Positions 1 through 6,045 of a stretch of DNA of 11,767 nt are shown here, piece by piece (position 1 is the first letter of the stretch; each line of letters starts with the position of its first letter). The position numbers and the translations under genes are program-made. This DNA comes from Alphaproteobacteria bacterium UBA7691. Lineage in GTDB: Bacteria > Pseudomonadota > Alphaproteobacteria > Ferrovibrionales > Ferrovibrionaceae. The notes under the pieces were generated by a model, which searched no databases, was not told the origin of the DNA, and worked only from the letters and a program-made list of their open reading frames with translations. The DNA is taken from contig DLGP01000035.1 in NCBI GenBank assembly GCA_002482765.1, positions 1 through 11,767 of the forward strand, written 5' to 3'.

Positions 1-234
1 TTCCTGGAAGATCGGCTTGGCGTAGGGGCTTTCCGGATCGATCCAGAATTCCAGCATGCCGCGCGTGGCATGGAAGGCGCCCGGCACGGCGCCATCGCGC
101 TCCAATTCGCGCGGGTCGCGGATATCCACCAGCACCACATCGGGCTGGTTCATCTTTTCGGCGGCTTCCTGCGGGCTCAGCGTGACGATTTCCGCCAGCG
201 CCTCCGCCACCATCTGTTTATAACCGAGTGGCAT
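1..234 (-). CDS. Rhodanese-like domain protein, N-terminal part (runs off the window)
   Basis: Only the first 78 codons are present; the C-terminal half, including the loop that would carry the catalytic cysteine, lies outside the window. The visible protein starts MPLGYKQMVAEAL and continues with a VLVDIRDPRELERDGAVPGA stretch (residues about 34-52), which is the conserved first half of a rhodanese fold (strand, D-x-R, then G-x-x-PGA). It is followed by a RGMLEFWIDPESP segment that I associate with single-domain rhodanese-like proteins. There is no signal peptide, so a cytoplasmic sulfur-carrier or sulfurtransferase role is likely. The ATG at 234 is preceded on the minus strand by GGGAGGAAG (241-249), a strong ribosome binding site that fixes the start. 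The upstream minus-strand gene ends at 308, so the two could share a transcript, although a possible separate promoter lies between them. Whether the active-site Cys is present cannot be judged here. Confidence 0.85.
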   Translation of the reverse strand, partial: MPLGYKQMVAEALAEIVTLSPQEAAEKMNQPDVVLVDIRDPRELERDGAVPGAFHATRGMLEFWIDPESPYAKPIFQE

Positions 235-267
235 TTTCTGCTTCCTCCCAATCCGGGTAAGGCAGAC

Positions 268-296
268 AGGTTAGGTTTCTAACAATAGTTTGGCAA
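268..296 (-). promoter_or_regulatory. Possible promoter of the rhodanese gene, with a small inverted repeat
   Basis: On the minus strand TTGCCA (291-296; 5 of 6 to the -35 consensus) is followed after 17 bp by TAACCT (268-273; 3 of 6 to the -10 consensus), about 34 bp before the ATG. A small inverted repeat, GTTAG-GTTT-CTAAC (270-283), overlaps the -10 region and could be a regulator site or a weak RNA hairpin. This is pattern matching only, and the -10 match is poor. Confidence 0.25.
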
Positions 297-307
297 TGCT
301 TCGGGCT

Positions 308-1399
308 TCACCACAGACGCGGCAGAAACTGCGGCCGCCAGGCCCAGCCCTGGCTCAGCACAAGATCGCGCAATCTGGCCTGCAAGGCGGCATCGGTTGG
401 CGCCAACCCGGCCAGATTGAACCAGCGCGCCGGCGGCAAAGGCGGCTGACCGGCCATATCCGGGCTTTGCAGCCGGCCGGTCAGGCGCAGCACCGTGACG
501 CTGCGTGAAGCCGGATCAAGCCGCAGCTCAATCGCTGCCACGGCGCGGCCATAATCGCCAAAATCCAGCGCATCAAAAAACCGCGCATCATCATAACGCC
601 GCTCGATGCGCAAACTACCCGGCATGGCGCCGGCAGAAACCAGCAAGCCGCCATCGCGCGGTGTGGTCAGGGCCAGCAAGCGGGCGCGCAGGGTGGCCTC
701 GTCCTGCGCCGCAATCCCCGGCGGCGGCAGTATCGCCTGGCTATGCTCCAGCAACGGCAGCAGCAAGCCGGCCAGCAGAACCAGCCAGGCCAGGCAAAGC
801 AGGCTGAAACCCAGCCGGCTGCGCAGCCAGAGCAGCGGCCTGGGCATGGCTGGCTGCTTCAGACACGGCAATTGCCGTCGCCGCCGCGCCACGCTGGCGG
901 CATCCGAGCCATACACCGCCACCAGGGTATCCTCGGCCACCAGCCATTGACCCTGGGCATATTGGGCAAAACTACGGCTCTCCGTGTTGAAACGCAGCCC
1001 GGTTTCATCGGCTTCAACACCGCTGGCCGCGAAGCTGCCAAAGGCGCCGCTGCCGGCGGCCCGTGCCTGGGCGGCATCCGCAAAGCGCGCCACGATGCAG
1101 GCCGTGCCATCGCCGAAACGGGCGAATTCCGCCGCCTCGGCCTCCGGGAACATCGGCTTGAGATCACGGTAATCGCTGGCATGACGGCCAAATACCGCCC
1201 AGGAATTCATAAAACCGCCATAACGCATCGCCAATGCCACGCGGTCGATGCGCAATTGCCGGCTTGCCCAGCGATCCAGCAGACCAAATACCAGCAGCAA
1301 CAGGCCAAGGCCGAGCAGCAGGCCAAGCAGCACCAGCCACGGGCCATCCTGGCCCCAATCCGGCCGCCATTCCAGCACCACTGCAATACGCTCCGGCAA
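308..1399 (-). CDS. Two-helix membrane protein of unknown function
   Basis: I do not recognise this 363-residue protein. It has a very hydrophobic leucine-rich helix at about residues 20-42, a soluble stretch of about 150 residues (43-196), a second hydrophobic helix at about 197-217, then a soluble C-terminal domain (218-363). The spacing suggests one soluble domain on each side of the membrane, or a hairpin with both domains on the same side if the first segment is cleaved. No catalytic motif, metal site or repeat is obvious. The start is uncertain. TTG at 1399 has GAGG five bases upstream, while GTG at 1381 has GGAG nine bases upstream; both keep the first helix. It is divergent from the transglycosylase gene and lies 73 bp upstream of the rhodanese gene on the same strand. 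GC-rich codon use matches its neighbours, so there is no sign of recent transfer. Confidence 0.75.
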   Translation of the reverse strand: MPERIAVVLEWRPDWGQDGPWLVLLGLLLGLGLLLLVFGLLDRWASRQLRIDRVALAMRYGGFMNSWAVFGRHASDYRDLKPMFPEAEAAEFARFGDGTACIVARFADAAQARAAGSGAFGSFAASGVEADETGLRFNTESRSFAQYAQGQWLVAEDTLVAVYGSDAASVARRRRQLPCLKQPAMPRPLLWLRSRLGFSLLCLAWLVLLAGLLLPLLEHSQAILPPPGIAAQDEATLRARLLALTTPRDGGLLVSAGAMPGSLRIERRYDDARFFDALDFGDYGRAVAAIELRLDPASRSVTVLRLTGRLQSPDMAGQPPLPPARWFNLAGLAPTDAALQARLRDLVLSQGWAWRPQFLPRLW

Positions 1400-1485
1400 A
1401 CGCCCCTCACCACACTCGCATCAGAATACTATCGCCAAAGCCGATTAACGAATTCTTTGCCAATCCTGCACTAGGTTTCAATCGG

Positions 1486-2373
1486 ATGATTCCAGCCACG
1501 AAAGAAACCATGGCCGCGCCGATCCCCCCCAGCTCGCTGAATGCCCGTCCCGATCAGGTCAAGATCGGGCAGCATAAGGTGAGTCCTGAAATCCTCGATA
1601 GCCTGCGGCAAGCCAGCCGCAGCACAGGGGTGGATTTTGCCTATCTGGTATCACAGGCGGCGCAAGAAAGCGGCTTTCGCACCGATGCCCAGGCCAAGAC
1701 CAGTTCGGCGCGCGGTCTGTTCCAGTTTGTTGAAGGCACCTGGCTCGACATGGTGCGCGAACATGGCGGCAAATACGGCCTGGCCGATATGGCGGCCAAG
1801 ATCGGCAGCGGCAATGATGGCCGCCCGCGTGTGGCCGATGCCGCCGAACGCCAGGCCATCCTGGCGCTGCGCGATGATCCGCGCATCGCCTCGGCCATGG
1901 CGGCGGAATATGCCCGTGGCAACCAGGCCCTGCTCTCGCGCGAATTCGGCGTTGAGGTGGGCAAGACCGAACTTTATCTCGGCCATTTTCTGGGCGGCAA
2001 CGGCGCCAGCAAATTCCTCACCGCCCTGCGCGACCGGCCCGATATGCCGGCCGCCGACCTGCTGCCCGAAGCGGCCGCAGCCAATACCGGCGTGTTTTTT
2101 GACAGCGCCGGGCGCAAGCGCAGCGTTGGCGATATCCATGCCTATTTCAGCCGCAAGCTGGAAGCCCATGCCGAAGGGCTTGAGCAGGTGGCCGGGGCCG
2201 GCAACAGCAATGCAGCACCCGCCAGCAGCACGGATAGCATGACCGTGGCGCAAATGATGGCCGAGCAGCGCCGCATGGTGGATCACATGGCCAAGATGAT
2301 GGCTTTTGAAACCCTGCGCGATCTGATGCGGCGTTCCAACGGTGTTGGCAACAGCAGCGACAGTAGCTGGTAA
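1486..2373 (+). CDS. Lytic transglycosylase (SLT domain) lacking a signal peptide
   Basis: The protein has 295 residues from the ATG at 1486; an in-frame ATG at 1510 is an alternative and neither has a clear ribosome binding site. The SLT lysozyme-like fold is seen from about residue 33. The AAQESGF motif carries the expected catalytic glutamate (E61), SARGLFQF at 74-81 matches the family G-L-x-Q-x-motif, and YLGHFLGGNG at 164-173 fits the third family motif. Enzymes of this fold cleave the MurNAc-GlcNAc bond of peptidoglycan to give anhydro-MurNAc ends. No signal peptide or membrane helix is visible, so export by another route or a role inside a secretion or flagellar assembly is possible. 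The C-terminal part (about 250-282) is rich in methionine (eight Met in about 31 residues) and is predicted helical and charged. The stop lies 6 bp from the stop of the convergent Rieske gene, with no terminator between them. Confidence 0.85.
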   Translation: MIPATKETMAAPIPPSSLNARPDQVKIGQHKVSPEILDSLRQASRSTGVDFAYLVSQAAQESGFRTDAQAKTSSARGLFQFVEGTWLDMVREHGGKYGLADMAAKIGSGNDGRPRVADAAERQAILALRDDPRIASAMAAEYARGNQALLSREFGVEVGKTELYLGHFLGGNGASKFLTALRDRPDMPAADLLPEAAAANTGVFFDSAGRKRSVGDIHAYFSRKLEAHAEGLEQVAGAGNSNAAPASSTDSMTVAQMMAEQRRMVDHMAKMMAFETLRDLMRRSNGVGNSSDSSW

Positions 2374-2379
2374 GCCGCG

Positions 2380-3522
2380 CTATTCCTGCATCGCCTCGTC
2401 CAGTGCGGCATGGAACCAGCCGCAGGGATGCTCAAAGCGGCCAAAGGTAATGTGATCATTGGCGCCAGAGGCGAAGCCGGCCTGGATCGACTGGCCCATC
2501 TGAAAATCCTCGTCCAGCGCATCCCAGAAGATTTTCACATTCCTGTCCCAATGCTGGCGCGCCTTGTCGCTCTGCGGCGGCTCGGGGATCAGCGCCGCGC
2601 CCTGGATAATGCAGCTGTCGGTGCAAGCGGGATGGGTAATCATCACCGTGGCATGATCCGGCTGCACCAGCACAATCAGGTTGGGAAAGAAGAAATACAG
2701 CGGATTGCCGAAATCCCGCACATTCAACCCGTCCAGCGCCTGGCCCTTCAGCTTGCGCGCCTCGCGTTTGGTGAAATACAGCCGCGCATGCGGCGCAAAA
2801 CGCTCCATCACGCTGACATTATCCAGGAACATCGGCGCGATGGTGCGGCTATGGGCATGGCGCACATGATAGGTTTCCAGCCCGCCCTCGATCACCACTT
2901 TCCAATTGCAGCGCAGGCCGATCTCACGTTCGTCATACACCACATGCCGGCCCAGGCCGAAGCCTTCCATGTCGCGCTTGAGCGGGCCGAGGAAGGCATC
3001 GAGATCAGGCGTCGCCGCATCGCGCTGCGGCAACACGAAGATGATGCCGAAAGCTTCGGCCGCCGGCAGCCGCACCAGGCCGTGCGCGGCTTTGTCGAGC
3101 GCGCCGAAATCCGCCTCATGCGGCAGGCTGAGCAGCCGGCCATCGGTGTCGTAGGTCCAGGCATGATAGGGGCAGGAAAAGCTGCGTTTGTCGCAGCCTT
3201 CGCGCGCCGCCACCAGCCGCGCGCCGCGATGCCGGCAGACATTGAGAAAGGCGTTGATGCCGCCATCCCGGCCGCGCACCAGCAGCAGCGGCAGGCCAAG
3301 ATGCTGATGCGTGATGAAATCGCCGGGCTTTGCCAGTTTGGCGGAAAAGCCGGCGGCGATGGGCAGGCGGCGGAACACCCTATTGGTTTCAAGCGCCATG
3401 AATTCGGCGCTGGTATAGCGCGCCACGTCGATGCGCGTGACCGCCTCGCCCTGATCGGTGGTGCCGGCTTCAAGATGGCGCAGGCTGCGCGCCAGCCATG
3501 CCGTTTGGGTGGCCTGATCCAT
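2380..3522 (-). CDS. Rieske non-heme iron oxygenase, alpha-type subunit
   Basis: This 380-residue protein is typical in length for the oxygenase component of ring-hydroxylating or demethylating Rieske systems. The [2Fe-2S] ligands are C96-x-H98 in NVCRHRG and C117-x2-H120 in CPYHAW. The mononuclear iron site is seen at E216-T-Y-H219-x4-H224 following NWKVVIEGGL, with the third ligand probably D339 in LDEDFQMGQ. The residue bridging the two metal centres is Glu (E216) instead of the Asp of classical naphthalene-type dioxygenases. Glu at this place is known from carnitine and glycine betaine monooxygenases, so a quaternary-amine or demethylation substrate is possible but unproved. No ferredoxin or reductase gene is nearby. 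The start at 3522 was chosen because GGGGAG lies 8 bases upstream and the ATG shares its A with the TAA stop of the TetR gene (TAATG), implying translational coupling. Confidence 0.9.
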   Translation of the reverse strand: MDQATQTAWLARSLRHLEAGTTDQGEAVTRIDVARYTSAEFMALETNRVFRRLPIAAGFSAKLAKPGDFITHQHLGLPLLLVRGRDGGINAFLNVCRHRGARLVAAREGCDKRSFSCPYHAWTYDTDGRLLSLPHEADFGALDKAAHGLVRLPAAEAFGIIFVLPQRDAATPDLDAFLGPLKRDMEGFGLGRHVVYDEREIGLRCNWKVVIEGGLETYHVRHAHSRTIAPMFLDNVSVMERFAPHARLYFTKREARKLKGQALDGLNVRDFGNPLYFFFPNLIVLVQPDHATVMITHPACTDSCIIQGAALIPEPPQSDKARQHWDRNVKIFWDALDEDFQMGQSIQAGFASGANDHITFGRFEHPCGWFHAALDEAMQE

Positions 3523-4181
3523 TACCCGCTCTCCCCCTGCCCGGCTGTTTTGAATTGCGCCATGCCGGCGATGAAATCCCAAAGCTGGGCGGCAAGCCGC
3601 GCCTGATCCGGTCGTTCCGGCTGCGCCAGCGCTTGCCCGGTGGCCTGGCGCAGCCCGCCCAGGATCATTGCGCCAAGCAGATGCGGATCAAGCCGGAGCG
3701 GAATTTCACCGCGCTGCTGCGCCAGCGCGATATTATGCGCCGCCAGTTCAATATGCTGCTGGAGCCGGCGCGCTTCCACCGCAGCCACTTCCGGCTCGCG
3801 GTTGAGCCGGGCCAGCACAATCGGCGCCAGTGGCTCGGCATAGTGAAATGCCACCATGGCTTCCAGCCGCAGCTTTTCGCGCCGGCCCCAATCTGCGCCA
3901 GGCTGCGGGTTCACCGCCATTACCCGGGCATCGTAGCGGTCGTAGAAATCCTCCACCAAGGCCGCCACCAGCCCGGCCTTGGAGCCGAAATAATGATAAC
4001 TCAGGCCAACCGAAACCCCGGCCCGGCGCGCCACGTCGCCGATCTCCATAACGCCATCGCCGGCCACCAATTCAGCCGCCGCCGCCGCCAGGATACGAAG
4101 CCGCGTATCGGCCCGGCCGATCTCCACCACTGCGCTTCCAGTGGTCGCCGCTTTTTTTGCTGCCTGACGTTCCCGTGCCAT
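3522..4181 (-). CDS. TetR-family transcriptional regulator
   Basis: The 219-residue protein has the TetR layout: an N-terminal tail of about 24 residues, then a DNA-binding three-helix unit with the helix-turn-helix at about 46-66 (IGDVARRAGVSVG) and the signature YHYFGSKAGLVAALVEDFY (62-80). A variable helical ligand-binding and dimerisation domain follows to the C-terminus. Members are usually repressors released by a small ligand. It is the first gene of a two-gene operon with the Rieske oxygenase, sharing one base at TAATG, so it most likely controls that oxygenase and senses its substrate or product (inference). An AT-rich perfect palindrome 11 bp upstream of the ATG is the obvious candidate autoregulatory site. 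No good Shine-Dalgarno precedes the ATG at 4181, so the leader may be very short or the start slightly further inside. Confidence 0.9.
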   Translation of the reverse strand: MARERQAAKKAATTGSAVVEIGRADTRLRILAAAAAELVAGDGVMEIGDVARRAGVSVGLSYHYFGSKAGLVAALVEDFYDRYDARVMAVNPQPGADWGRREKLRLEAMVAFHYAEPLAPIVLARLNREPEVAAVEARRLQQHIELAAHNIALAQQRGEIPLRLDPHLLGAMILGGLRQATGQALAQPERPDQARLAAQLWDFIAGMAQFKTAGQGESG

Positions 4182-4192
4182 GGCGAAAACTT

Positions 4193-4210
4193 AATTGAAT
4201 TCAATTCAAT
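4193..4210. promoter_or_regulatory. Candidate operator of the TetR regulator (overlapping perfect palindromes)
   Basis: ATTGAATT-C-AATTCAAT (4194-4210) is a perfect 8-1-8 inverted repeat, and AATTGAATTCAATT (4193-4206) is a second perfect 14-bp palindrome shifted by a few bases. Together they make an 18-bp AT-only island apart from the G/C at fixed positions, in an otherwise GC-rich region. It lies 11 bp upstream of the tetR-type start codon, where RNA polymerase would bind. Size and symmetry suit a dimeric TetR protein. On the minus strand TTGCTT lies just upstream and could be part of a -35 element, so binding would block the promoter. Confidence 0.7.
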
Positions 4211-4253
4211 AAGCAAGATTGAAACAGCGCGCATCGTGGCTAGCCTATGCCCT

Positions 4254-4352
4254 CGTCATGCGCGGACTTGATCCGCGCATCTCTCCTCTTGCCCTATAAT
4301 TCTTGGAAAATGGAGAAAAAATGAGATGCGCGGATCAAGTCCGCGCATGACG
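4254..4352. repeat. REP-like element: two inverted copies of a 30-bp hairpin sequence
   Basis: A 30-bp sequence at 4254-4283 recurs as an exact inverted copy at 4323-4352, with a 39-bp AT-rich spacer. Each copy is itself a hairpin: arm ATGCGCGGA (4258-4266), loop CTTGA, arm TCCGCGCAT (4272-4280), and likewise 4326-4334 and 4340-4348 with loop TCAAG. Similarity extends outward (CCCTCG on the left against its complement on the right) with a 2-bp indel. The form resembles the REP/BIME palindromes of proteobacteria, and a related core (GTCATGC..GGACTTGATCC..GCATC) is, to my knowledge, common between genes in alphaproteobacteria. It sits between the end of the DUF502 operon and the tetR promoter. 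No transposase is present. Confidence 0.85.
4316..4348 (-). terminator. Possible intrinsic terminator of the DUF502 operon, formed by one REP arm
   Basis: Read on the minus strand, the right REP copy forms a 9-bp GC-rich stem with a 5-nt loop (4326-4348), followed by CTCA and then six T (4316-4321). That is the pattern of a rho-independent terminator with a slightly offset U-run, and it lies about 57 bp downstream of the DUF502 stop codon. The left copy has no T-run in either useful direction. Confidence 0.45.
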
Positions 4353-4404
4353 CGAGGGGCGAAACCGGCTTGGAGAGCCGATGGCGCCTTTTTAGGCGAG
4401 CGCC

Positions 4405-5124
4405 CTACTTCGCGCTCGGTGGCTCGGGAACACCCTTTTCCGGCGGCACGATCACGCCGCAGGAAATGATCAGCTTCATCGCCTGATCCACGCTCATTGA
4501 CAGCACCTGCACATCCTCGCGCGGGAAATACACCATGTAGCCGCCGGTAGGATTGGGCGTGGTGGGCACATAGCAGGCAATCAGCTCGCGACCGAGCCGC
4601 GTGCCCACTTCGCCGGTCTGTTCACCAGTGACAAAGGCGATGGTCCATGAGCCCTTGGCCGGCCATGGCACCAGGGCAACCTGGCGGAAAGACTGGCCGG
4701 ACTGGCTGAACACGGTTTCAAAAATCTGCTTCAGCGCACTGTAGAGGCCCCGGATCACCGGCATGCGCGCCACCAGCCGTTCGCTGAAATGCAGCAGCGA
4801 GCGGCCGAGGAAATTGGTGAACAGGAACCCGACCAGGGTGAGCAGCAACACGGCGGCAATCACGCCCAGGCCCGGCACGCCAAAGGGCAAATTGGCTGGC
4901 AGCAGGCGCTCCGGCTCAAAGCCGGTCGGGATCAGGCTTTTCACATTGCGGTCAATCGCCTCGATGGTGATAACCACCAGGTAGATTGTCAGGCCGATGG
5001 GCGCCGTGATGATGATGCCGGCGAGAAACCAGGTGCGCAGCCGCACCCACAGGCTCGGGCGCGGCGGCGGCAGGATGATTGCCGGCTTGTCCGGGTCGGG
5101 GCTTTGGGGCGAAAGGATTGTCAC
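4405..5124 (-). CDS. DUF502 family membrane protein
   Basis: The 239-residue protein matches the DUF502 pattern, related to the plant COV/LIKE-COV proteins. It has a proline-rich cytoplasmic N-terminus (1-28), a first membrane helix at about 31-55 starting RTWFLAGIIITAPIG, a second at about 83-105 (GVIAAVLLLTLVGFLFTNFLGR), and a conserved C-terminal domain with VPTTPNPTGGYMVYFP (186-201) and LSMSVDQAMKLIISCG (208-223). The biochemical function of the bacterial family is not known to me. The start is GTG at 5124, with AGGAGAG about 5 bases upstream, which decides it. The gene follows the dehalogenase-like gene by 14 bp and is the last gene of the minus-strand operon. Beyond its stop are a small CGCCT/AGGCG hairpin (4385-4398) and the REP pair. 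Confidence 0.9.
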   Translation of the reverse strand: MTILSPQSPDPDKPAIILPPPRPSLWVRLRTWFLAGIIITAPIGLTIYLVVITIEAIDRNVKSLIPTGFEPERLLPANLPFGVPGLGVIAAVLLLTLVGFLFTNFLGRSLLHFSERLVARMPVIRGLYSALKQIFETVFSQSGQSFRQVALVPWPAKGSWTIAFVTGEQTGEVGTRLGRELIACYVPTTPNPTGGYMVYFPREDVQVLSMSVDQAMKLIISCGVIVPPEKGVPEPPSAK

Positions 5125-5138
5125 TTGCTCTCCTAACC

Positions 5139-6014
5139 TCAGGCGAAAAACGCGCTCAGGGCTTGATAGGTTTCCTCAGGCGCTTCCTCGGGCAGGAAAT
5201 GGCCGCAGGGCATTGCCGCCCCGCGCACATCCAGCGCCTTGTCGCGCCAGGTGGCCAGCACATCGTAATGCCGGTGCATGATACCCTTGCCGCCCCATAA
5301 TACCAGCAACGGGCATTCAATGCGCTTGTCGGCATCGGCGCGATCATCGGCCAAGTCAATGCTGGCGCCGGCGCGATAATCCTCGCAGGTGGCATGGATG
5401 GTGGCCGGGTCACGGAAACAGCGCTGATATTCCGCCATCGCCTCGGGCGGGTAGACATCATCCCCCGCCGACCAGGCGCGCAATTTGCTCTCCAGGTAAT
5501 AATCCGGGTCGGCGCCGATCATCCGTTCCGGATGGCCCACCGGCTGGGCCAGGAAAAACCAGTGGTAATAGGCTGTCGCCACCGCCTGGTTGAAGGTCTC
5601 GAACAGGGTCAGGGTCGGGATGATATCCAGCACCGCCACCTGCTGCACCGCCTGCGGATGGTCCAGCACCAAGCGATGCGAAACCCGGCCGCCACGATCA
5701 TGCCCGGCAAGGCGGAAACGCGGGAAACCCAGTTGCTGCATCACCGCCACCATGTCAGCGGCGGTGGCGCGTTTGGAATAGACCCGGTGCTGCGGGTCGG
5801 AAGCCGGCTTGCCGCTATCGCCATAACCGCGCAGGTCGGCCGCCACCACGGTGAAACGCTCGGCCAGGCGCGGCGCCAGCTTGTGCCACATGATATGGGT
5901 TTGCGGATAACCATGCAGCAGCAACAAGGGCGGGCCGGAACCGGCAATGCGCAGGTTGATTTCGGCGCCGGCACCCATCAGGCGCCTGGTTTCAAATCCG
6001 TCAAACAAACCCAC
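5139..6014 (-). CDS. Haloacetate (fluoroacetate) dehalogenase-type alpha/beta hydrolase
   Basis: The 291-residue protein has the alpha/beta-hydrolase fold with oxyanion motif LLLHGYPQTH (31-40). Key residues of the fluoroacetate dehalogenase subfamily can be placed: nucleophile D106 in GHDRGGR, carboxylate-binding R107 and R110, acid D130 in VLDIIPT, halide pocket H151-W152 in YYHWFFLAQP, Y213 in CEDYRAGASID, and catalytic H272 in CGHFLPEE. In characterised enzymes these residues displace the halide by an ester intermediate and water, giving glycolate (EC 3.8.1.3). Seeing them all makes dehalogenase more likely than a generic epoxide hydrolase, though activity on fluoride cannot be inferred. 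The start is GTG at 6014 with AAAGGGGGG about 5 bases upstream. It sits 31 bp after the GT39 gene and 14 bp before DUF502. No signal peptide, so cytoplasmic. Its link to the sugar-transfer genes is unclear. Confidence 0.85.
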   Translation of the reverse strand: MGLFDGFETRRLMGAGAEINLRIAGSGPPLLLLHGYPQTHIMWHKLAPRLAERFTVVAADLRGYGDSGKPASDPQHRVYSKRATAADMVAVMQQLGFPRFRLAGHDRGGRVSHRLVLDHPQAVQQVAVLDIIPTLTLFETFNQAVATAYYHWFFLAQPVGHPERMIGADPDYYLESKLRAWSAGDDVYPPEAMAEYQRCFRDPATIHATCEDYRAGASIDLADDRADADKRIECPLLVLWGGKGIMHRHYDVLATWRDKALDVRGAAMPCGHFLPEEAPEETYQALSAFFA

Positions 6015-6045
6015 GGCTGCCCCCCTTTGCTGTTATCGTTTTGGC

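Noticed and set aside
3523..3582. N-terminal extension of the Rieske protein by 20 residues
   Set aside because: The extension overlaps the end of the TetR gene and is unlike the family; ATG at 3522 has a ribosome binding site and TAATG coupling.
2410..3606. A 398-codon plus-strand open frame opposite the Rieske gene
   Set aside because: It is antisense to an oxygenase with all metal ligands, and its own sequence shows no recognisable domain.
4295..4300. Perfect TATAAT on the plus strand in the REP spacer
   Set aside because: No -35 element lies 16-18 bp upstream and no plus-strand gene follows until 8969, so it is more likely part of the AT-rich spacer than a promoter.
4385..4398. CGCCT-TTTT-AGGCG hairpin just after the DUF502 stop, considered as its terminator
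   Set aside because: The stem is only 5 bp and no T-run follows it on the minus strand; the REP arm further on is a better candidate.
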